A stretch of 64,000 bases of DNA from Saliphagus infecundisoli (GTDB lineage: Archaea; Halobacteriota; Halobacteria; Halobacteriales; Natrialbaceae). The notes beneath the pieces are model-generated. The model searched no databases, was not told the origin of the DNA, and saw only the letters and a program-made list of their open reading frames with translations. The position numbers and the translations under genes are program-made. Location of the stretch: the NCBI RefSeq assembly GCF_020177375.1, contig NZ_JAIWHV010000002.1:310001-374000 (forward strand), in the 5' to 3' direction. Positions 24,969-34,306 of this stretch are shown here, piece after piece (within the stretch, counting starts at the first letter, position 1; every line of letters begins with the position of its first letter).

Positions 24969-26302
24969 GCCAGGAACCCGTCGAGACGACGTTCACCGAG
25001 CCCGGCGCGGACGAGGACGTGATGGTCGAGGTCCGGGACCTCCGGACCTACTACGGCGGCGACAGCATGTTCGGTGGACCGCCGGTGAAGGCCGTCGACG
25101 GCGTCAGCTTCGACATCAAGCGCGGGGAGACCCTCGGACTGGTCGGTGAGTCGGGCTGTGGGAAGACGACGCTCGGGCGGACGCTCGTCCAGCTCGAGTC
25201 GGCGACCGGCGGCGAGGTGTTGTTCGACGGGACCGACGTCACGGAGCTGTCGGGCAAGCAGCTCAAACAGTGGCGCCGGAACAGCCAGATCGTCTTCCAG
25301 GACCCCGACTCGAGTCTCAACGACCGGATGACCGTCGGCGAGATCGTCCGGGAACCCCTCGACGTCCACGACGTCGGGACGCCCCGCGAGCGCCGCCAGC
25401 AGGTCCGGGAACTGCTCGACACCGTCGGGCTCCAGCGCGAACACTACTACCGCTACCCCCACCAGTTCTCCGGGGGGCAACGCCAGCGCATCGGCATCGC
25501 CCGGACGCTCACCTTAGAACCCGACTTCATCGTGCTCGATGAACCCGTAAGCGCCCTCGACGTGAGCGTCCAGGCGGAGGTCATCAACCTCCTGGAGGAC
25601 CTCCAGGAGGAGTTCGGCCTCACCTACCTCTTCATCGCCCACGACCTCTCGGTCGTGCGCCACATCTGCGACCGGGTCGCGGTGATGTACCTGGGCAATA
25701 TTATGGAGTTGGGCCCGACCGAGGAGCTGTTCGCCGACCCCGCGAACCCCTACACCCACTCGCTGCTGTCAGCGATCCCCGAACCGGATCCCACGAGCGA
25801 CAGCGACCGGATCACGCTGTACGGGACGCCGCCGAACCCCCGCCATCCCCCCTCTGGCTGTCCCTTCAGCACCCGGTGTCCCGTCCGGATCCGTCCCGAC
25901 GAGTTCGCCCATCTCGACGACGAACTCTGGACGGCGATCAACACGCTCCGGGAGGTGCTCCGCGAGCGCGAACGGGCCGACCGCACGACCACCGACCGGA
26001 TCCGCGAGTTGCTCGGCCGCGAGAGCCGCTTCGGGACGATCGACGGGATCTACGAGGAGGTGTTCGGGGACGTCACGGTCCCGCCGGAGGTCGAGGAGCC
26101 CCTGGACGAGGCCGCCGACCACGTCCGGGCGGGTGACGAGGCGAGCGCCCTCGAGGTCCTCTTCGAGGCGTTCGGGGCCGTCTGTGAGGCCGAGGCGCCC
26201 GACTACTACACGGTCGGCGACACCGATCGAGAGAGCTTCTGTCACCGCCACGGCGACGAGTATCGCTCGCCCGCCGAGGTTTTAGACGAGCGCCACGGCT
26301 GA
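24965..26302 (+). CDS. dppF: ABC transporter ATP-binding protein, DppF/OppF type
   Basis: A 445-residue ATPase paired with the preceding one. Walker [10 protein letters not shown] is near residue 60, the Q-loop in [13 protein letters not shown] near 112, signature [15 protein letters not shown] near 166, Walker [14 protein letters not shown] near 186 and switch region FIAHDLS near 223. The oligo_HPY domain begins at [10 protein letters not shown] (near 296) and finishes only about 100 residues later ([10 protein letters not shown]...[10 protein letters not shown]). The intervening helical, charged insert is unusual compared with bacterial OppF. Last gene of the dpp operon. Confidence 0.93.
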   Translation: MSQEPVETTFTEPGADEDVMVEVRDLRTYYGGDSMFGGPPVKAVDGVSFDIKRGETLGLVGESGCGKTTLGRTLVQLESATGGEVLFDGTDVTELSGKQLKQWRRNSQIVFQDPDSSLNDRMTVGEIVREPLDVHDVGTPRERRQQVRELLDTVGLQREHYYRYPHQFSGGQRQRIGIARTLTLEPDFIVLDEPVSALDVSVQAEVINLLEDLQEEFGLTYLFIAHDLSVVRHICDRVAVMYLGNIMELGPTEELFADPANPYTHSLLSAIPEPDPTSDSDRITLYGTPPNPRHPPSGCPFSTRCPVRIRPDEFAHLDDELWTAINTLREVLRERERADRTTTDRIRELLGRESRFGTIDGIYEEVFGDVTVPPEVEEPLDEAADHVRAGDEASALEVLFEAFGAVCEAEAPDYYTVGDTDRESFCHRHGDEYRSPAEVLDERHG

Positions 26303-26304
26303 CG

Positions 26305-26739
26305 ATGCCGACGGGAGCCGACGAGTGGACGCGGCGGCTCCGCGTCGCGGCGGTGGTCTGGATCGACGCCGTCGGCTACGCGGTGGTCGTGGCGGCGGTC
26401 TCGGTCGCCGCCGCCCTCGCCGCCGCCGTCGTCTCGGGTGGCGGCCTCGTCCGCGGGAAGGCGCTGCTCTTCGTCGTCGGCTTCGTCCTGATGGGGTACG
26501 CGACGATCCGGCTGTGGCCGACCTCGCCCGAGGACGTAGAGCGCGGGGTCGCCGACTCGATCCCGTCGCCGGGCGAGCGGACGCGGTTCCAGTCGCTGGT
26601 GCGGGCGTTGCCGCCGCTGCGATGGCTGCCCTCGCCGCCGCCCGGAAGCCAGCTCAGTCCCGCGGGGAAGCTCTTCCTCGGAAGCCTGCTGGTTCTGCTG
26701 GCCTCCTACCTGATGGAGACCGTTTTCGGCGTCGTCTGA
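26305..26739 (+). CDS. haloarchaeal membrane protein, unknown function
   Basis: A 144-residue protein starting two bases after dppF, so possibly in the same transcript. It has hydrophobic segments near residues 22-45, 52-68 and 122-140, with a proline-rich hydrophilic loop (RWLPSPPPGSQLSPAG) between. The tail (LFLGSLLVLLASYLMETVFGVV) is a membrane helix. I recognise it as a conserved haloarchaeal type without an assigned role. Confidence 0.65.
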   Translation: MPTGADEWTRRLRVAAVVWIDAVGYAVVVAAVSVAAALAAAVVSGGGLVRGKALLFVVGFVLMGYATIRLWPTSPEDVERGVADSIPSPGERTRFQSLVRALPPLRWLPSPPPGSQLSPAGKLFLGSLLVLLASYLMETVFGVV

Positions 26740-26777
26740 CTCGAAAGGTCTAACCGGCTCGTGGTCCGAATGCGGGT

Positions 26778-27299
26778 ATGAGCCAGCCCCCCGACGACGC
26801 GCGGATCCGCGAGCGCTCGGGCGCGGTCAACGAGGCCTGGGAGCGGACCATCGAGGAGACCGAACTGATCGCCGACGAGCGCCGCGAGCAGGGGTGGGAG
26901 GCGGTCACGATTCCGACCGTCCACACCTCGCCGACCGGCGAGCCCAGAGAGGCAGAGGATCAGCCCGGACTGGTCCACGTCGTCCCCGACAACCACGCCG
27001 AGGCGTTCACGGACGTCTTTGAGGCCGGCGAGTTCCCGGAGTTCGAGGTCTACCGCAACGAGGTCGAGGGAAACGTCTTCGTGGTCACCGAACTCGTCGA
27101 CCCCGAGACGAAGACGGTCGTCCTGATCCGTGGCCGGTACGACTTCTCGCTCGCGGAGGGAATGATCTCGGCGGCGATGGAAACGGAAGCCATCTACACC
27201 CACGTCAAGACGATCGACGGCACCCTTCTCGGCTCGATCCGCCACGAACTCCTCACCCCGTTCGTTCCGGGCCTAGAGCACGACGGCGACGAGAGCTAG
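26778..27299 (+). CDS. conserved haloarchaeal soluble protein, unknown function
   Basis: A 173-residue acidic protein with an N-terminal helical part (AVNEAWERTIEETELIADERREQGWE) and an alpha/beta body with ITIPTVHTSPTGEP-like and VLIRGRYDFSLAEGM stretches. No membrane segment, cysteine cluster or nucleotide-binding loop is seen. It resembles an uncharacterised haloarchaeal DUF family. It ends tail to tail, 34 bases from the next reverse-strand gene. Confidence 0.7.
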   Translation: MSQPPDDARIRERSGAVNEAWERTIEETELIADERREQGWEAVTIPTVHTSPTGEPREAEDQPGLVHVVPDNHAEAFTDVFEAGEFPEFEVYRNEVEGNVFVVTELVDPETKTVVLIRGRYDFSLAEGMISAAMETEAIYTHVKTIDGTLLGSIRHELLTPFVPGLEHDGDES

Positions 27300-27333
27300 C
27301 CGGTCCCGTCCCCGAAAAACCGCCTGCCGGGAG

Positions 27334-27510
27334 CTACCGCCACCGCAGCAGCGTCGGCGCCTCCGCGGCGGGCATCGAGAGCCAGGCGCCGTCGGCGGAG
27401 ATGTCGGCGATGACGAACGTCTCCTCGGCTGCGGCGGTGTCGATCGAACCGACGACGGTGTCGTCTTCTCCCGCGTCGCCGCCGGGCCGGACACCAGTAT
27501 CCGGTGGCAT
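27334..27510 (-). CDS. small haloarchaeal protein (58 aa), unknown function
   Basis: A short acidic protein (MPPDTGVRPGGDAGEDD...) ending in TFVIADISADGAWLSMPAAE-type beta-strand sequence, like small haloarchaeal DUF proteins. I choose the ATG at 27510 because a TATA box (tttatac on the reverse strand, 27534-27540) lies 24-30 bases before it; the longer frame from 27570 would run through that promoter. It is divergent from the CBS gene. Confidence 0.6.
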   Translation of the reverse strand: MPPDTGVRPGGDAGEDDTVVGSIDTAAAEETFVIADISADGAWLSMPAAEAPTLLRWR

Positions 27511-27533
27511 GTGTGTCCACTTATCATACCGAC

Positions 27534-27581
27534 GTATAAACGCGTCGGAACGGTTCGAGCGCTGAAACATGGGGTTTATAC
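27534..27581. promoter_or_regulatory. divergent promoter pair (two tttatac TATA boxes)
   Basis: The reverse-strand box tttatac at 27534-27540 serves the 58-residue gene, and the forward box tttatac at 27575-27581 serves the CBS-protein gene, each about 25-31 bases from its start codon. The forward gene also has ggagggg (27597-27603) just before its ATG at 27606. Confidence 0.65.
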
Positions 27582-27605
27582 TCGGTTTGGCCCTACGGAG
27601 GGGAC

Positions 27606-28457
27606 ATGAACGTGGCCGACGCGATGACGCCCCGCGAGGAGGTCGTGACCGCCGAGCTGCCGGGCACCCGGACGGACGTCCTCGAGTACCTCCAGGAGCG
27701 GGCGTTCTCCTCGGTTCCCGTCGTCAAGGAGACCGACGACGGCACCGAGTACCGGGGACTGATCTCGCGTGACGCCCTGATCGAACAGCCCGACGAGGAC
27801 CAGCTCGTCATGCTGATGGACGACGTGCCGACGACGACCAGAGACGCCAGCCTGGTGGAGGTCGCCGAGTTGATGGTCGGGGAGGTCGCTCGGCGGGTTC
27901 CCGTCGTCGACGGCGACTTCGAGGGAATCGTTACCGTCACCGACGTCGTCCACGCAATCGCGGCGGGCGACCAGCCCGTCGAGGCGGTCGTCGGCGACTA
28001 CGCGACCGAGGACGTAAACACCACCTACGAGGGCGCGCCGCTGCCGGTCGCCGAACGCGAACTCTCCTACGCGAACGTCCCCTACACCATCGCGCTCGGC
28101 GACGACGGCCGGATGCGCGGCCTCCTCACCGAAGTGGACGTCCTCGACGTCGCTCGGATCGTCGAAGGGGAAGAGGAGACGGGGGACAACTTTCCCGACC
28201 AGGACTCCGAGTGGTCATGGGAGGGGATCAAGGCCGTCGGAAGCCGCTACTTGCCGACCCGAAACGTCGAGATCCCCGCCGAGCCCGTCTCGAGTTTCAT
28301 GACCGACGACGTCGTCACGGTCTCGGCCCGCAAGTCCGTCCAGGAGGCTGCCCAGCTCATGATCAGCAACGACATCGAGCAGATCCCGATGGTCAGCGGC
28401 GACCAGCTCGTCGGCATCGTCCGTGACGTCGACCTGCTTCGGGCGCTGCGGGACTGA
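27606..28457 (+). CDS. four-CBS-domain protein
   Basis: A 283-residue protein made of four CBS motifs, that is two Bateman modules, with no catalytic domain. The first begins VADAMTPREEVVTAELPGT, the second near residue 80 (MDDVPTTTRDASLVEVAELM) ends with a GIVTVTDVVHAIA strand, and the last near residue 230 (SSFMTDDVVTVSARKSVQEAAQLM) ends QLVGIVRDVDLLRAL. Such proteins bind adenosine nucleotides and regulate partner proteins; the partner is not evident here. Start and promoter are well supported by the TATA box and purine-rich site. Confidence 0.9.
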   Translation: MNVADAMTPREEVVTAELPGTRTDVLEYLQERAFSSVPVVKETDDGTEYRGLISRDALIEQPDEDQLVMLMDDVPTTTRDASLVEVAELMVGEVARRVPVVDGDFEGIVTVTDVVHAIAAGDQPVEAVVGDYATEDVNTTYEGAPLPVAERELSYANVPYTIALGDDGRMRGLLTEVDVLDVARIVEGEEETGDNFPDQDSEWSWEGIKAVGSRYLPTRNVEIPAEPVSSFMTDDVVTVSARKSVQEAAQLMISNDIEQIPMVSGDQLVGIVRDVDLLRALRD

Positions 28458-28575
28458 CTCGCCAACGGGCGCGAGACGCCGACGACTGTCGGGGCGTCGA
28501 CGGGCGCGGCGCCGTGTGGACCGTTGGCTCCCCCTCGAAACTGATTTTTGTGCGGGGGGCCGACGGGAGGACACG

Positions 28576-28653
28576 ATGACAGTAGCGCCCGACTCGCGGC
28601 CTCGAACGCCGCGAGCGACCCACCGCCAGCGGCCGTCACCGAACCATGTCTGA
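28576..28653 (+). CDS. 25-residue mini-frame overlapping the glyS start
   Basis: ATG at 28576 preceded at 5 bases by gggagg (28565-28570), a good ribosome-binding site that glyS itself lacks. It encodes a basic, Pro/Arg-rich peptide (MTVAPDSRPRTPRATHRQRP...) and stops 8 bases inside glyS in another frame. It could be a leader peptide or simply noise. Confidence 0.3.
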   Translation: MTVAPDSRPRTPRATHRQRPSPNHV

Positions 28654-30394
28654 GGACACCGGCGAGAAGGTAGTCGAGCTCGCCAAGCGACGGGGGTACT
28701 TCTTCCGGTCCTCGTCGGCCTACGGCGGCGTCGGCGGCTTCTACACGTTCGGCCCCCAGGGCGCTGCCCTGAAGGGCAACGTCGAGGAGGCCTGGCGCGA
28801 CCGGTTCGCCGTCGGCGAGGGCCACATGGAGATCGACGCGCCGACGATCATGCCCGAGCCGGTCTTCGAGGCCTCGGGTCACCTCGACACGTTCGACGAC
28901 ATGTTGGTGGAGTGTCCCGACTGCGGCGAGAGCAGCCGGGCCGACCACGTCGTCGAGGACAACACGGAGTACGAGGACGCCGAAAGCCTCCCAATCCCCG
29001 AGGTCGAGGAAATCGTCGCCGAGTACGAGCTCTCCTGTCCGGAGTGTGGCGCACCCCTCGCGGGCGCCGCCATCGAGGAGTTCAACCTCATGTTCGAGAC
29101 GCAGGTCGGCCCCGGCGACGGCCAGCCGGGCTACCTCCGGCCGGAGACCGCCCAGGGCATCTTCGTCGAGTTCCCCCGGCTGAAGGAGTACGCCCGCGGC
29201 CAGCTTCCGTTCGGCGTCACCCAGGTCGGCCGGGCGTACAGAAACGAGATCAGCCCCCGCCGGTCGATCATCCGGACCCGGGAGTTCACCCAGGCCGAAC
29301 TCGAGCTGTTCGTCGATCCAGAGGGCGACGGCCCGGACCTCTCGGCGGTCGAGGACGTCCCGGTCCGGCTGTATCCCGCGAGCGAGCAACAGGCCGACGA
29401 GGGCGACGAGGTCGAGACGACCGTGGGCGAGGCGGTCGCCGACGGCACGATCGCCGACCCCTGGGTCGCGTACTTCCTCGGGGTCGCTCGCGAGTGGTAC
29501 GAGTCGGTGGGCGTCGACATGGATCGCTTTCGCTTCCGCCAGCACCTCGCGGGCGAGCGCGCCCACTACGCCGCCGACTGCTGGGACGCCGAGGGCGAGG
29601 TGGGAGGCAACTGGATCGAACTCGCGGGCTTCGCCCACCGGGGCGACTACGACCTCTCGAAACACCAGGCCCACAGCGACGAGCGCTTCACGGTCTTCCG
29701 GCAGTACGACGAGCCAAAGACCGTCGAGCGCGCCGAGGTCGACCCCGACATGAGCTATCTCGGTCCCGAGTTCGGCGGCGACGCGGGGGACGTCGTCTCT
29801 GGCCTGGAGGAGCTGGCCGAGCGGGACCGGGCCGCTTTCGAGGATGAGACCGTCACCGTGGAGGTCGACGGCGAGAGCCACGAGATCCCCGTCGAGAAAA
29901 CCGGCTTCGCCGTCGAGGAGCGCACCGAATCGGGCGAACACGTCGTCCCGCACGTGATCGAACCCTCCTTCGGCGTCGACCGACTCGTCTACACGATCCT
30001 AGAGCACGCATATCGCGAGGACGAGGTCGACAGCGAGGAACGGACCTACCTCGAAGTCGACCCCGAGGTCGCGCCCACCTTCGTCGGCGTTTTCCCCCTC
30101 CAGAGCGACGCCGAACTCGAGAGCGAGGCCGAGGGGATCGCGGCGTCCCTGCGGGCGGAGGGTCTGTCGGTGACTTACGACGACTCGGGCGCGATCGGGC
30201 GCCGGTACCGCCGCCAGGACGAGGTCGGCACACCCTTTTGTGTCACCGTCGACTACGAGAGCCGGGAGGACGGCGCAGTAACGCTCCGGGAGCGCGACTC
30301 CACCGACCAGGTCCGGCTCCCGATCGACGACCTCCCGGGGACGCTGTCGGCGCTGCGGGAGGGCGACCTCGAATTTGGGGAGCTTTCGGGCTGA
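28646..30394 (+). CDS. glyS: glycyl-tRNA synthetase
   Basis: A 582-residue archaeal/eukaryotic-type alpha2 class II synthetase that charges tRNA-Gly. Motif 1 region is ALKGNVEEAWRDRFAVGEGHMEIDAP; a zinc-type CPDCGES...CPECGAP pair is near residues 90-135; LRPETAQGIFVEFPRL and the motif 2 loop GRAYRNEISPRRSIIRTREFTQ are near residues 165-215; motif 3 is HVIEPSFGVDRLVYTIL near 438. The anticodon-binding domain follows from residue 470 (VAPTFVGVFPLQSD to the end). Length and order match the family. Confidence 0.97.
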   Translation: MSEDTGEKVVELAKRRGYFFRSSSAYGGVGGFYTFGPQGAALKGNVEEAWRDRFAVGEGHMEIDAPTIMPEPVFEASGHLDTFDDMLVECPDCGESSRADHVVEDNTEYEDAESLPIPEVEEIVAEYELSCPECGAPLAGAAIEEFNLMFETQVGPGDGQPGYLRPETAQGIFVEFPRLKEYARGQLPFGVTQVGRAYRNEISPRRSIIRTREFTQAELELFVDPEGDGPDLSAVEDVPVRLYPASEQQADEGDEVETTVGEAVADGTIADPWVAYFLGVAREWYESVGVDMDRFRFRQHLAGERAHYAADCWDAEGEVGGNWIELAGFAHRGDYDLSKHQAHSDERFTVFRQYDEPKTVERAEVDPDMSYLGPEFGGDAGDVVSGLEELAERDRAAFEDETVTVEVDGESHEIPVEKTGFAVEERTESGEHVVPHVIEPSFGVDRLVYTILEHAYREDEVDSEERTYLEVDPEVAPTFVGVFPLQSDAELESEAEGIAASLRAEGLSVTYDDSGAIGRRYRRQDEVGTPFCVTVDYESREDGAVTLRERDSTDQVRLPIDDLPGTLSALREGDLEFGELSG

Positions 30395-30448
30395 CCGCCC
30401 GACCGCGGTACCGACGAACTGATTACCCGGGCCGTAGAGGGGCGAGCC

Positions 30449-31024
30449 GTGGCTGACGAACTCAAACGCCGACTGGTCCACGCCAGCGGCTCCGGGCTGG
30501 TCGCGCTCTACTTGCTGGCCCGCTTTCTGGACCTCCCGTTGACGTGGCCCCGATTCCGGCTCCTGATGGCTGTCCTTGCGGCCGGCGCGCTCGTCCTCGA
30601 ATTCTTCAGGCTGTACGTCGGTCTCGACTGGCGGATCTACGACGTCCTCACCCGCGACTACGAGCGGGACAACCCCGCCGGCTACGCCCTCTACCTGATA
30701 AGCATGGCCGCGGTCGTCCTCGTCTTCGAACCCGAGATCGCCCTCCCCGCAATGCTCATGCTCGCGATCGGCGATCCGGTCAGCGGCGCGGTTTCGGCGG
30801 ACCGCTTGGAGCGGGTCAAGCCCCCGAAAGTGCTCCTGGCGATGTTTTCGGTCTGTACGCTGCTCGCCGTTCCCTTCCTGCCGACGACGGCGGCGCTCGC
30901 GGCGGCCGCCGGCGCGACGGTCGCCGACGGGGTGACGCTGCGGATCGCCACCTACGTCGTCGACGACAATCTGACGATCCCGCCGTACGCGGCGATCGCG
31001 GCCTGGCTCGCGCTCGCGGCCTGA
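30449..31024 (+). CDS. dolichol-kinase-like (CTP-dependent lipid kinase family) membrane protein
   Basis: A 191-residue polytopic protein starting at GTG 30449. It has the family opening ELKRRLVHASGSGLVALYLL and a membrane-embedded core (ALPAMLMLAIGDPVSGAV near residue 110, then ADGVTLRIATYVVDDNLTIPP near 155). The DPVSG and DN motifs correspond to the conserved acidic residues of dolichol and phytol kinases and phosphatidate cytidylyltransferase-like proteins. In haloarchaea such a protein would phosphorylate a polyprenol used in glycosylation; this is inferred. Confidence 0.78.
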   Translation: MADELKRRLVHASGSGLVALYLLARFLDLPLTWPRFRLLMAVLAAGALVLEFFRLYVGLDWRIYDVLTRDYERDNPAGYALYLISMAAVVLVFEPEIALPAMLMLAIGDPVSGAVSADRLERVKPPKVLLAMFSVCTLLAVPFLPTTAALAAAAGATVADGVTLRIATYVVDDNLTIPPYAAIAAWLALAA

Positions 31025-31064
31025 ACCGGGAACGCTTTTCGGCCCCGCGCCCCCACGACCGGTC

Positions 31065-31277
31065 ATGCCGACCGTCTCGGGCCACGAGATCGACGGACCG
31101 ACGGCGTGGCGGATCGCCGTCCTCGCCGTCGTCGTCTGCGGGTTCGTCCTCGCGTACCTCTCGACCGGACGCATCGCGGTGTCGATCGTCCTCGGATTCC
31201 TCGCCGCGATCGGTATCGCCGTCGCCGTCGCGGCCGTCTCCTCGCTTTCCCGGGCGATCCAGCGCGGGCTCCGGTGA
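31065..31277 (+). CDS. 70-residue membrane protein, unknown function
   Basis: Two hydrophobic helices (residues 16-32 and 37-58) after a polar start (MPTVSGHEIDGPTAWR) and a short basic tail (RAIQRGLR). The stop directly abuts the TspO stop on the other strand. No family recognised. Confidence 0.6.
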   Translation: MPTVSGHEIDGPTAWRIAVLAVVVCGFVLAYLSTGRIAVSIVLGFLAAIGIAVAVAAVSSLSRAIQRGLR

Positions 31278-31748
31278 TCAGTTCAGCCGCCAGAGCTCGA
31301 AGTTCAGGACCGTCGCGAACGTGATCCAGGCGAGGTAGGGGACGAGCAGCGCGGCCGCACGTCGATCGACCCGGGCGAAGGCGGCGATCGTCGCGACGAC
31401 CAGGACCCAGAGCGCGACGATGATCCCGAGGGCGACCCCCTGCGCCTGCAGCGAGAAGAAGGCGGGCGTCCAGGCGACGTTGACGAGCATCTGGAGCGCG
31501 AACAGGGAGAGCGCGAGACGGCGGCCGTCGCCCGTCCGCTCCCAGACGAGCCAGAGGGCGATCCCGAGCAGCGTAAAGAGAACCGTCCAGACGACGGGAA
31601 AGGCGATCTCGGGCGGGTAGATGGCGGGCTTTTCCAGACTCTCGAACCAGGGGGTGTCGGGCGAGGAGACGAGGCTCGGGGCGGCACCGACGGCGTTTAC
31701 CGCCAGGACGGCCGCGACGAGCCGACCGGCGCTCCGGGCGGAGGCCAT
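31278..31748 (-). CDS. tspO: TspO/MBR (translocator protein) family
   Basis: A 156-residue protein with the five transmembrane helices of TspO/MBR, the bacterial and mitochondrial tetrapyrrole/sterol-binding protein. Family hallmarks are WFESLEKPAIYPPEIAFPVVWTVLF near residue 34 (WxxxxKPxxxPPxxxFxxxW), the helix with NVAWTPAFF near 95 and the end LVPYLAWITFATVLNFELWRLN. In haloarchaea it has been associated with light or redox-linked physiology, but its ligand is unknown. Confidence 0.92.
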   Translation of the reverse strand: MASARSAGRLVAAVLAVNAVGAAPSLVSSPDTPWFESLEKPAIYPPEIAFPVVWTVLFTLLGIALWLVWERTGDGRRLALSLFALQMLVNVAWTPAFFSLQAQGVALGIIVALWVLVVATIAAFARVDRRAAALLVPYLAWITFATVLNFELWRLN

Positions 31749-31872
31749 GCCGGAAGTAGGCGACGACCGGGCAAAGGACTGCCGACGGACACCGGCGGGG
31801 TCCTCCGTGGAGCGCGTTCACTTCCGCTCCGGTCCGGGAACGCTTAACCTCGCGGGGCCCGAAATCGGCCCG

Positions 31873-34287
31873 ATGGCAGCGACCGAGGAGGAGCCGCCGA
31901 CGATCGACCACCCGCTGCTCGCGCCGGGGGTCTTGGAGCGCCGGCTCTACCAGCTCCGGCTCGCGGGGACCGCGTGCGAGGACGACACCCTCGTCTGTCT
32001 CCCGACGGGGCTGGGGAAGACGACGGTGAGCCTGCTCGTGACCGCCCGCCGGCTGGAGGAGGTCGGCGGAACCGCCCTCCTGCTCGCGCCGACGAAACCG
32101 CTCGTGACCCAACACGCCGAGTTCTATCGGGAGGCCCTCGAGGTGCCCGACGAGGAGATCGTCGTCTTCACCGGCGAGGTCAGTCCCGACGACCGGGCGG
32201 AGCTGTGGGCCGAGGCGACCGTCGTGATGGCGACCCCGCAGGTCATCGAGAACGACCTCGTCGGGAGCAGAATCTCCCTCTCCGACGTCACTCATATCAC
32301 GTTCGACGAGTGCCACCGCGCGACCGGCGACTACGCCTACAACTACATCGCCGAGCGCTACCACGCCGACGCCGACGACCCCCTCGCAACCGGCATGAGC
32401 GCCTCGCCGGGCGACGACGAGGAGGCCATCCTCGAGGTCTGTGAGAACCTCGGCCTCCGGGAGGTCGAGGTGATGACCGAGGAGGACGCCGACGTCTCGG
32501 AGTTCACCCACGACACCGACGTCGAGTGGGAGCGCATCGAGCTTCCAGACGAAGTCCTCGCGATCCGGGACGCCCTGAACGAGGTCATCACCGACAGGCT
32601 GGAGAAACTGAAGGAACTCGGGGTCGCCCGCTCGACCCAGCCCGACCAGTCCCAGAAGGATCTCAACCGGATGCGCGCCGAACTCCAGAAGCTGATCAAC
32701 AACGACCAGTCGGAGGGCTACCAGGGGATGTCCGTCCACGCCGAGGTGATGAAGCTCCGCCAGGCCGTGACGCTGGTCGAGACCCAGAGCGTCGAGGCCC
32801 TCAGGAGATACTTCGAACGCCAGCGAAACCAGGCGAAGACCTCGGGGGCCTCGAAGGCGAGCCAGCGCCTCGTCAGCGATCCCAAAGTTCGGGAGGCGAT
32901 GCGCAAAGCCGAGAGCTTCGACGAACTCCACCCCAAGTACCGCAAGACGCGGATGCTGCTGGCCGAGACTCTCGGTCTGGAGGGCGGCGACCGCGTCATC
33001 GTCTTCACCGAGTCCCGGGACACGGCGGAGGCACTGACCGAGTTTCTGAACACCAGCTTCGACGCCCGGCGATTCGTCGGCCAGGGCGACCGCGAAGGGT
33101 CGGATGGAATGACCCAGATCCAACAACAGGAGACCCTGGACGCCTTCCGCGCGGGGGAGTTCGAGGTGCTGGTCTCGACGTCCGTCGCAGAGGAGGGCCT
33201 CGACGTCCCCGACGTCGATCTCGTCCTCTTCTACGAGCCGGTGCCGACCGCGATCCGCTCCATTCAACGGAAGGGGCGGACGGGCCGCCAGTCGGAGGGC
33301 CGGGTCGTCGTCCTGATGGCTGAGGACACCCGCGACGAGGCCTACTTCTGGATCTCGCGGCGACGCGAAAAGGAGATGGAGTCGGAGCTGCGCGAGCTAA
33401 AGGGGATGGCGAGCGAGCTCGAAGCGGAGTTGGACGACGCCCAGCAGTCGCTGTCGGCGTTCGACGCGGAGGCGTCGGCGGGAGGCGGCGACGGGGGGAG
33501 CGAGGGCAGCGACGGCGGCGGAGCCGAGCGCGCCGACGGTCCGGAGGGCCAGCCCGGCCTCCAGGCGTTCGCTCCCGACGACGATCCGGACGAGGAGCCG
33601 GTCGAGCCGGCGGAGACGACGGTCCCCGAGGGCGAGGGAATCGAGGTCGTCGCCGACAGCCGGGAGATGGATGCGAACATCGCCCGCGAACTCTCGAAAC
33701 GCGAGGGGATCGAGGTCCGCCTCGAGACTCTCGAAGTAGGGGACTACGTCCTCTCGGATCGCGCGGTCGTCGAGCGCAAATCGACGGCGGACTTCGTCGA
33801 TTCGCTCGTCGGCGGCGACCGGTCGGTGTTCGAGCAGGTCGGCGCGATGGCCAGGGGCTACGGCCGGCCCATCGTCGTCGTCGAGGGCGAGGGGCTGTAC
33901 GAACAACGCGATATCCACCCGAACGCGGTTCGGGGTGCGCTCTCCTCGCTCGCGGTCGATTTCGGGGCGAGCGTCCTGCGAACGGAGGACGAAGCCGATA
34001 CGACCGAACTGCTCGCGGTGATCGCTGGGCGCGAACAGGACGCGAGCGACCGGGAGGTCTCCGTCCACGGCGAGAAGGGCGCGAAGACGCTCGGCGAACA
34101 ACAGGAGTACGTCGTGAGTTCGATCGCCGAGATCGGCCCCGTCACCGCCCGCGCGTTGCTCTCGGAGCTGGGCAGCGTCGAGGCCGTGATGGACGCCAGC
34201 GAGGCGGAGCTACGGGACGTCGAGGGCGTCGGCGAGGTCACCGCCGAGCGGATCCGCGAGGTCGTCGGCAGCGAGTACGCCGGGTGA
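31873..34287 (+). CDS. hef: Hef-type helicase/ERCC4 nuclease for replication-fork repair
   Basis: An 804-residue archaeal XPF/FANCM homologue acting on stalled forks. The N-terminal SF2 helicase has Walker A PTGLGKTT near residue 44, DECHRATGDY near 138, the middle helical insert at about 230-350 and motif VI QRKGRTGRQSEG near 470. A disordered acidic linker (about 530-590) leads to the ERCC4 nuclease with VERKSTADFVDSLVGG near 635 (the ERKxxxD active site), and a C-terminal helix-hairpin-helix pair (SIAEIGPVTARALL and VEGVGEVTAERIREVVG). The ATG at 31873 is the first with homology; upstream in-frame codons run antisense to tspO. Confidence 0.95.
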   Translation: MAATEEEPPTIDHPLLAPGVLERRLYQLRLAGTACEDDTLVCLPTGLGKTTVSLLVTARRLEEVGGTALLLAPTKPLVTQHAEFYREALEVPDEEIVVFTGEVSPDDRAELWAEATVVMATPQVIENDLVGSRISLSDVTHITFDECHRATGDYAYNYIAERYHADADDPLATGMSASPGDDEEAILEVCENLGLREVEVMTEEDADVSEFTHDTDVEWERIELPDEVLAIRDALNEVITDRLEKLKELGVARSTQPDQSQKDLNRMRAELQKLINNDQSEGYQGMSVHAEVMKLRQAVTLVETQSVEALRRYFERQRNQAKTSGASKASQRLVSDPKVREAMRKAESFDELHPKYRKTRMLLAETLGLEGGDRVIVFTESRDTAEALTEFLNTSFDARRFVGQGDREGSDGMTQIQQQETLDAFRAGEFEVLVSTSVAEEGLDVPDVDLVLFYEPVPTAIRSIQRKGRTGRQSEGRVVVLMAEDTRDEAYFWISRRREKEMESELRELKGMASELEAELDDAQQSLSAFDAEASAGGGDGGSEGSDGGGAERADGPEGQPGLQAFAPDDDPDEEPVEPAETTVPEGEGIEVVADSREMDANIARELSKREGIEVRLETLEVGDYVLSDRAVVERKSTADFVDSLVGGDRSVFEQVGAMARGYGRPIVVVEGEGLYEQRDIHPNAVRGALSSLAVDFGASVLRTEDEADTTELLAVIAGREQDASDREVSVHGEKGAKTLGEQQEYVVSSIAEIGPVTARALLSELGSVEAVMDASEAELRDVEGVGEVTAERIREVVGSEYAG

Positions 34288-34306
34288 GTTCTCGTCTCCG
34301 ACCGCA

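Noticed and set aside
31063-33267. 734-residue reverse frame across hef and tspO
   Set aside because: Shadow of hef; it conflicts with strong helicase motifs on the other strand.
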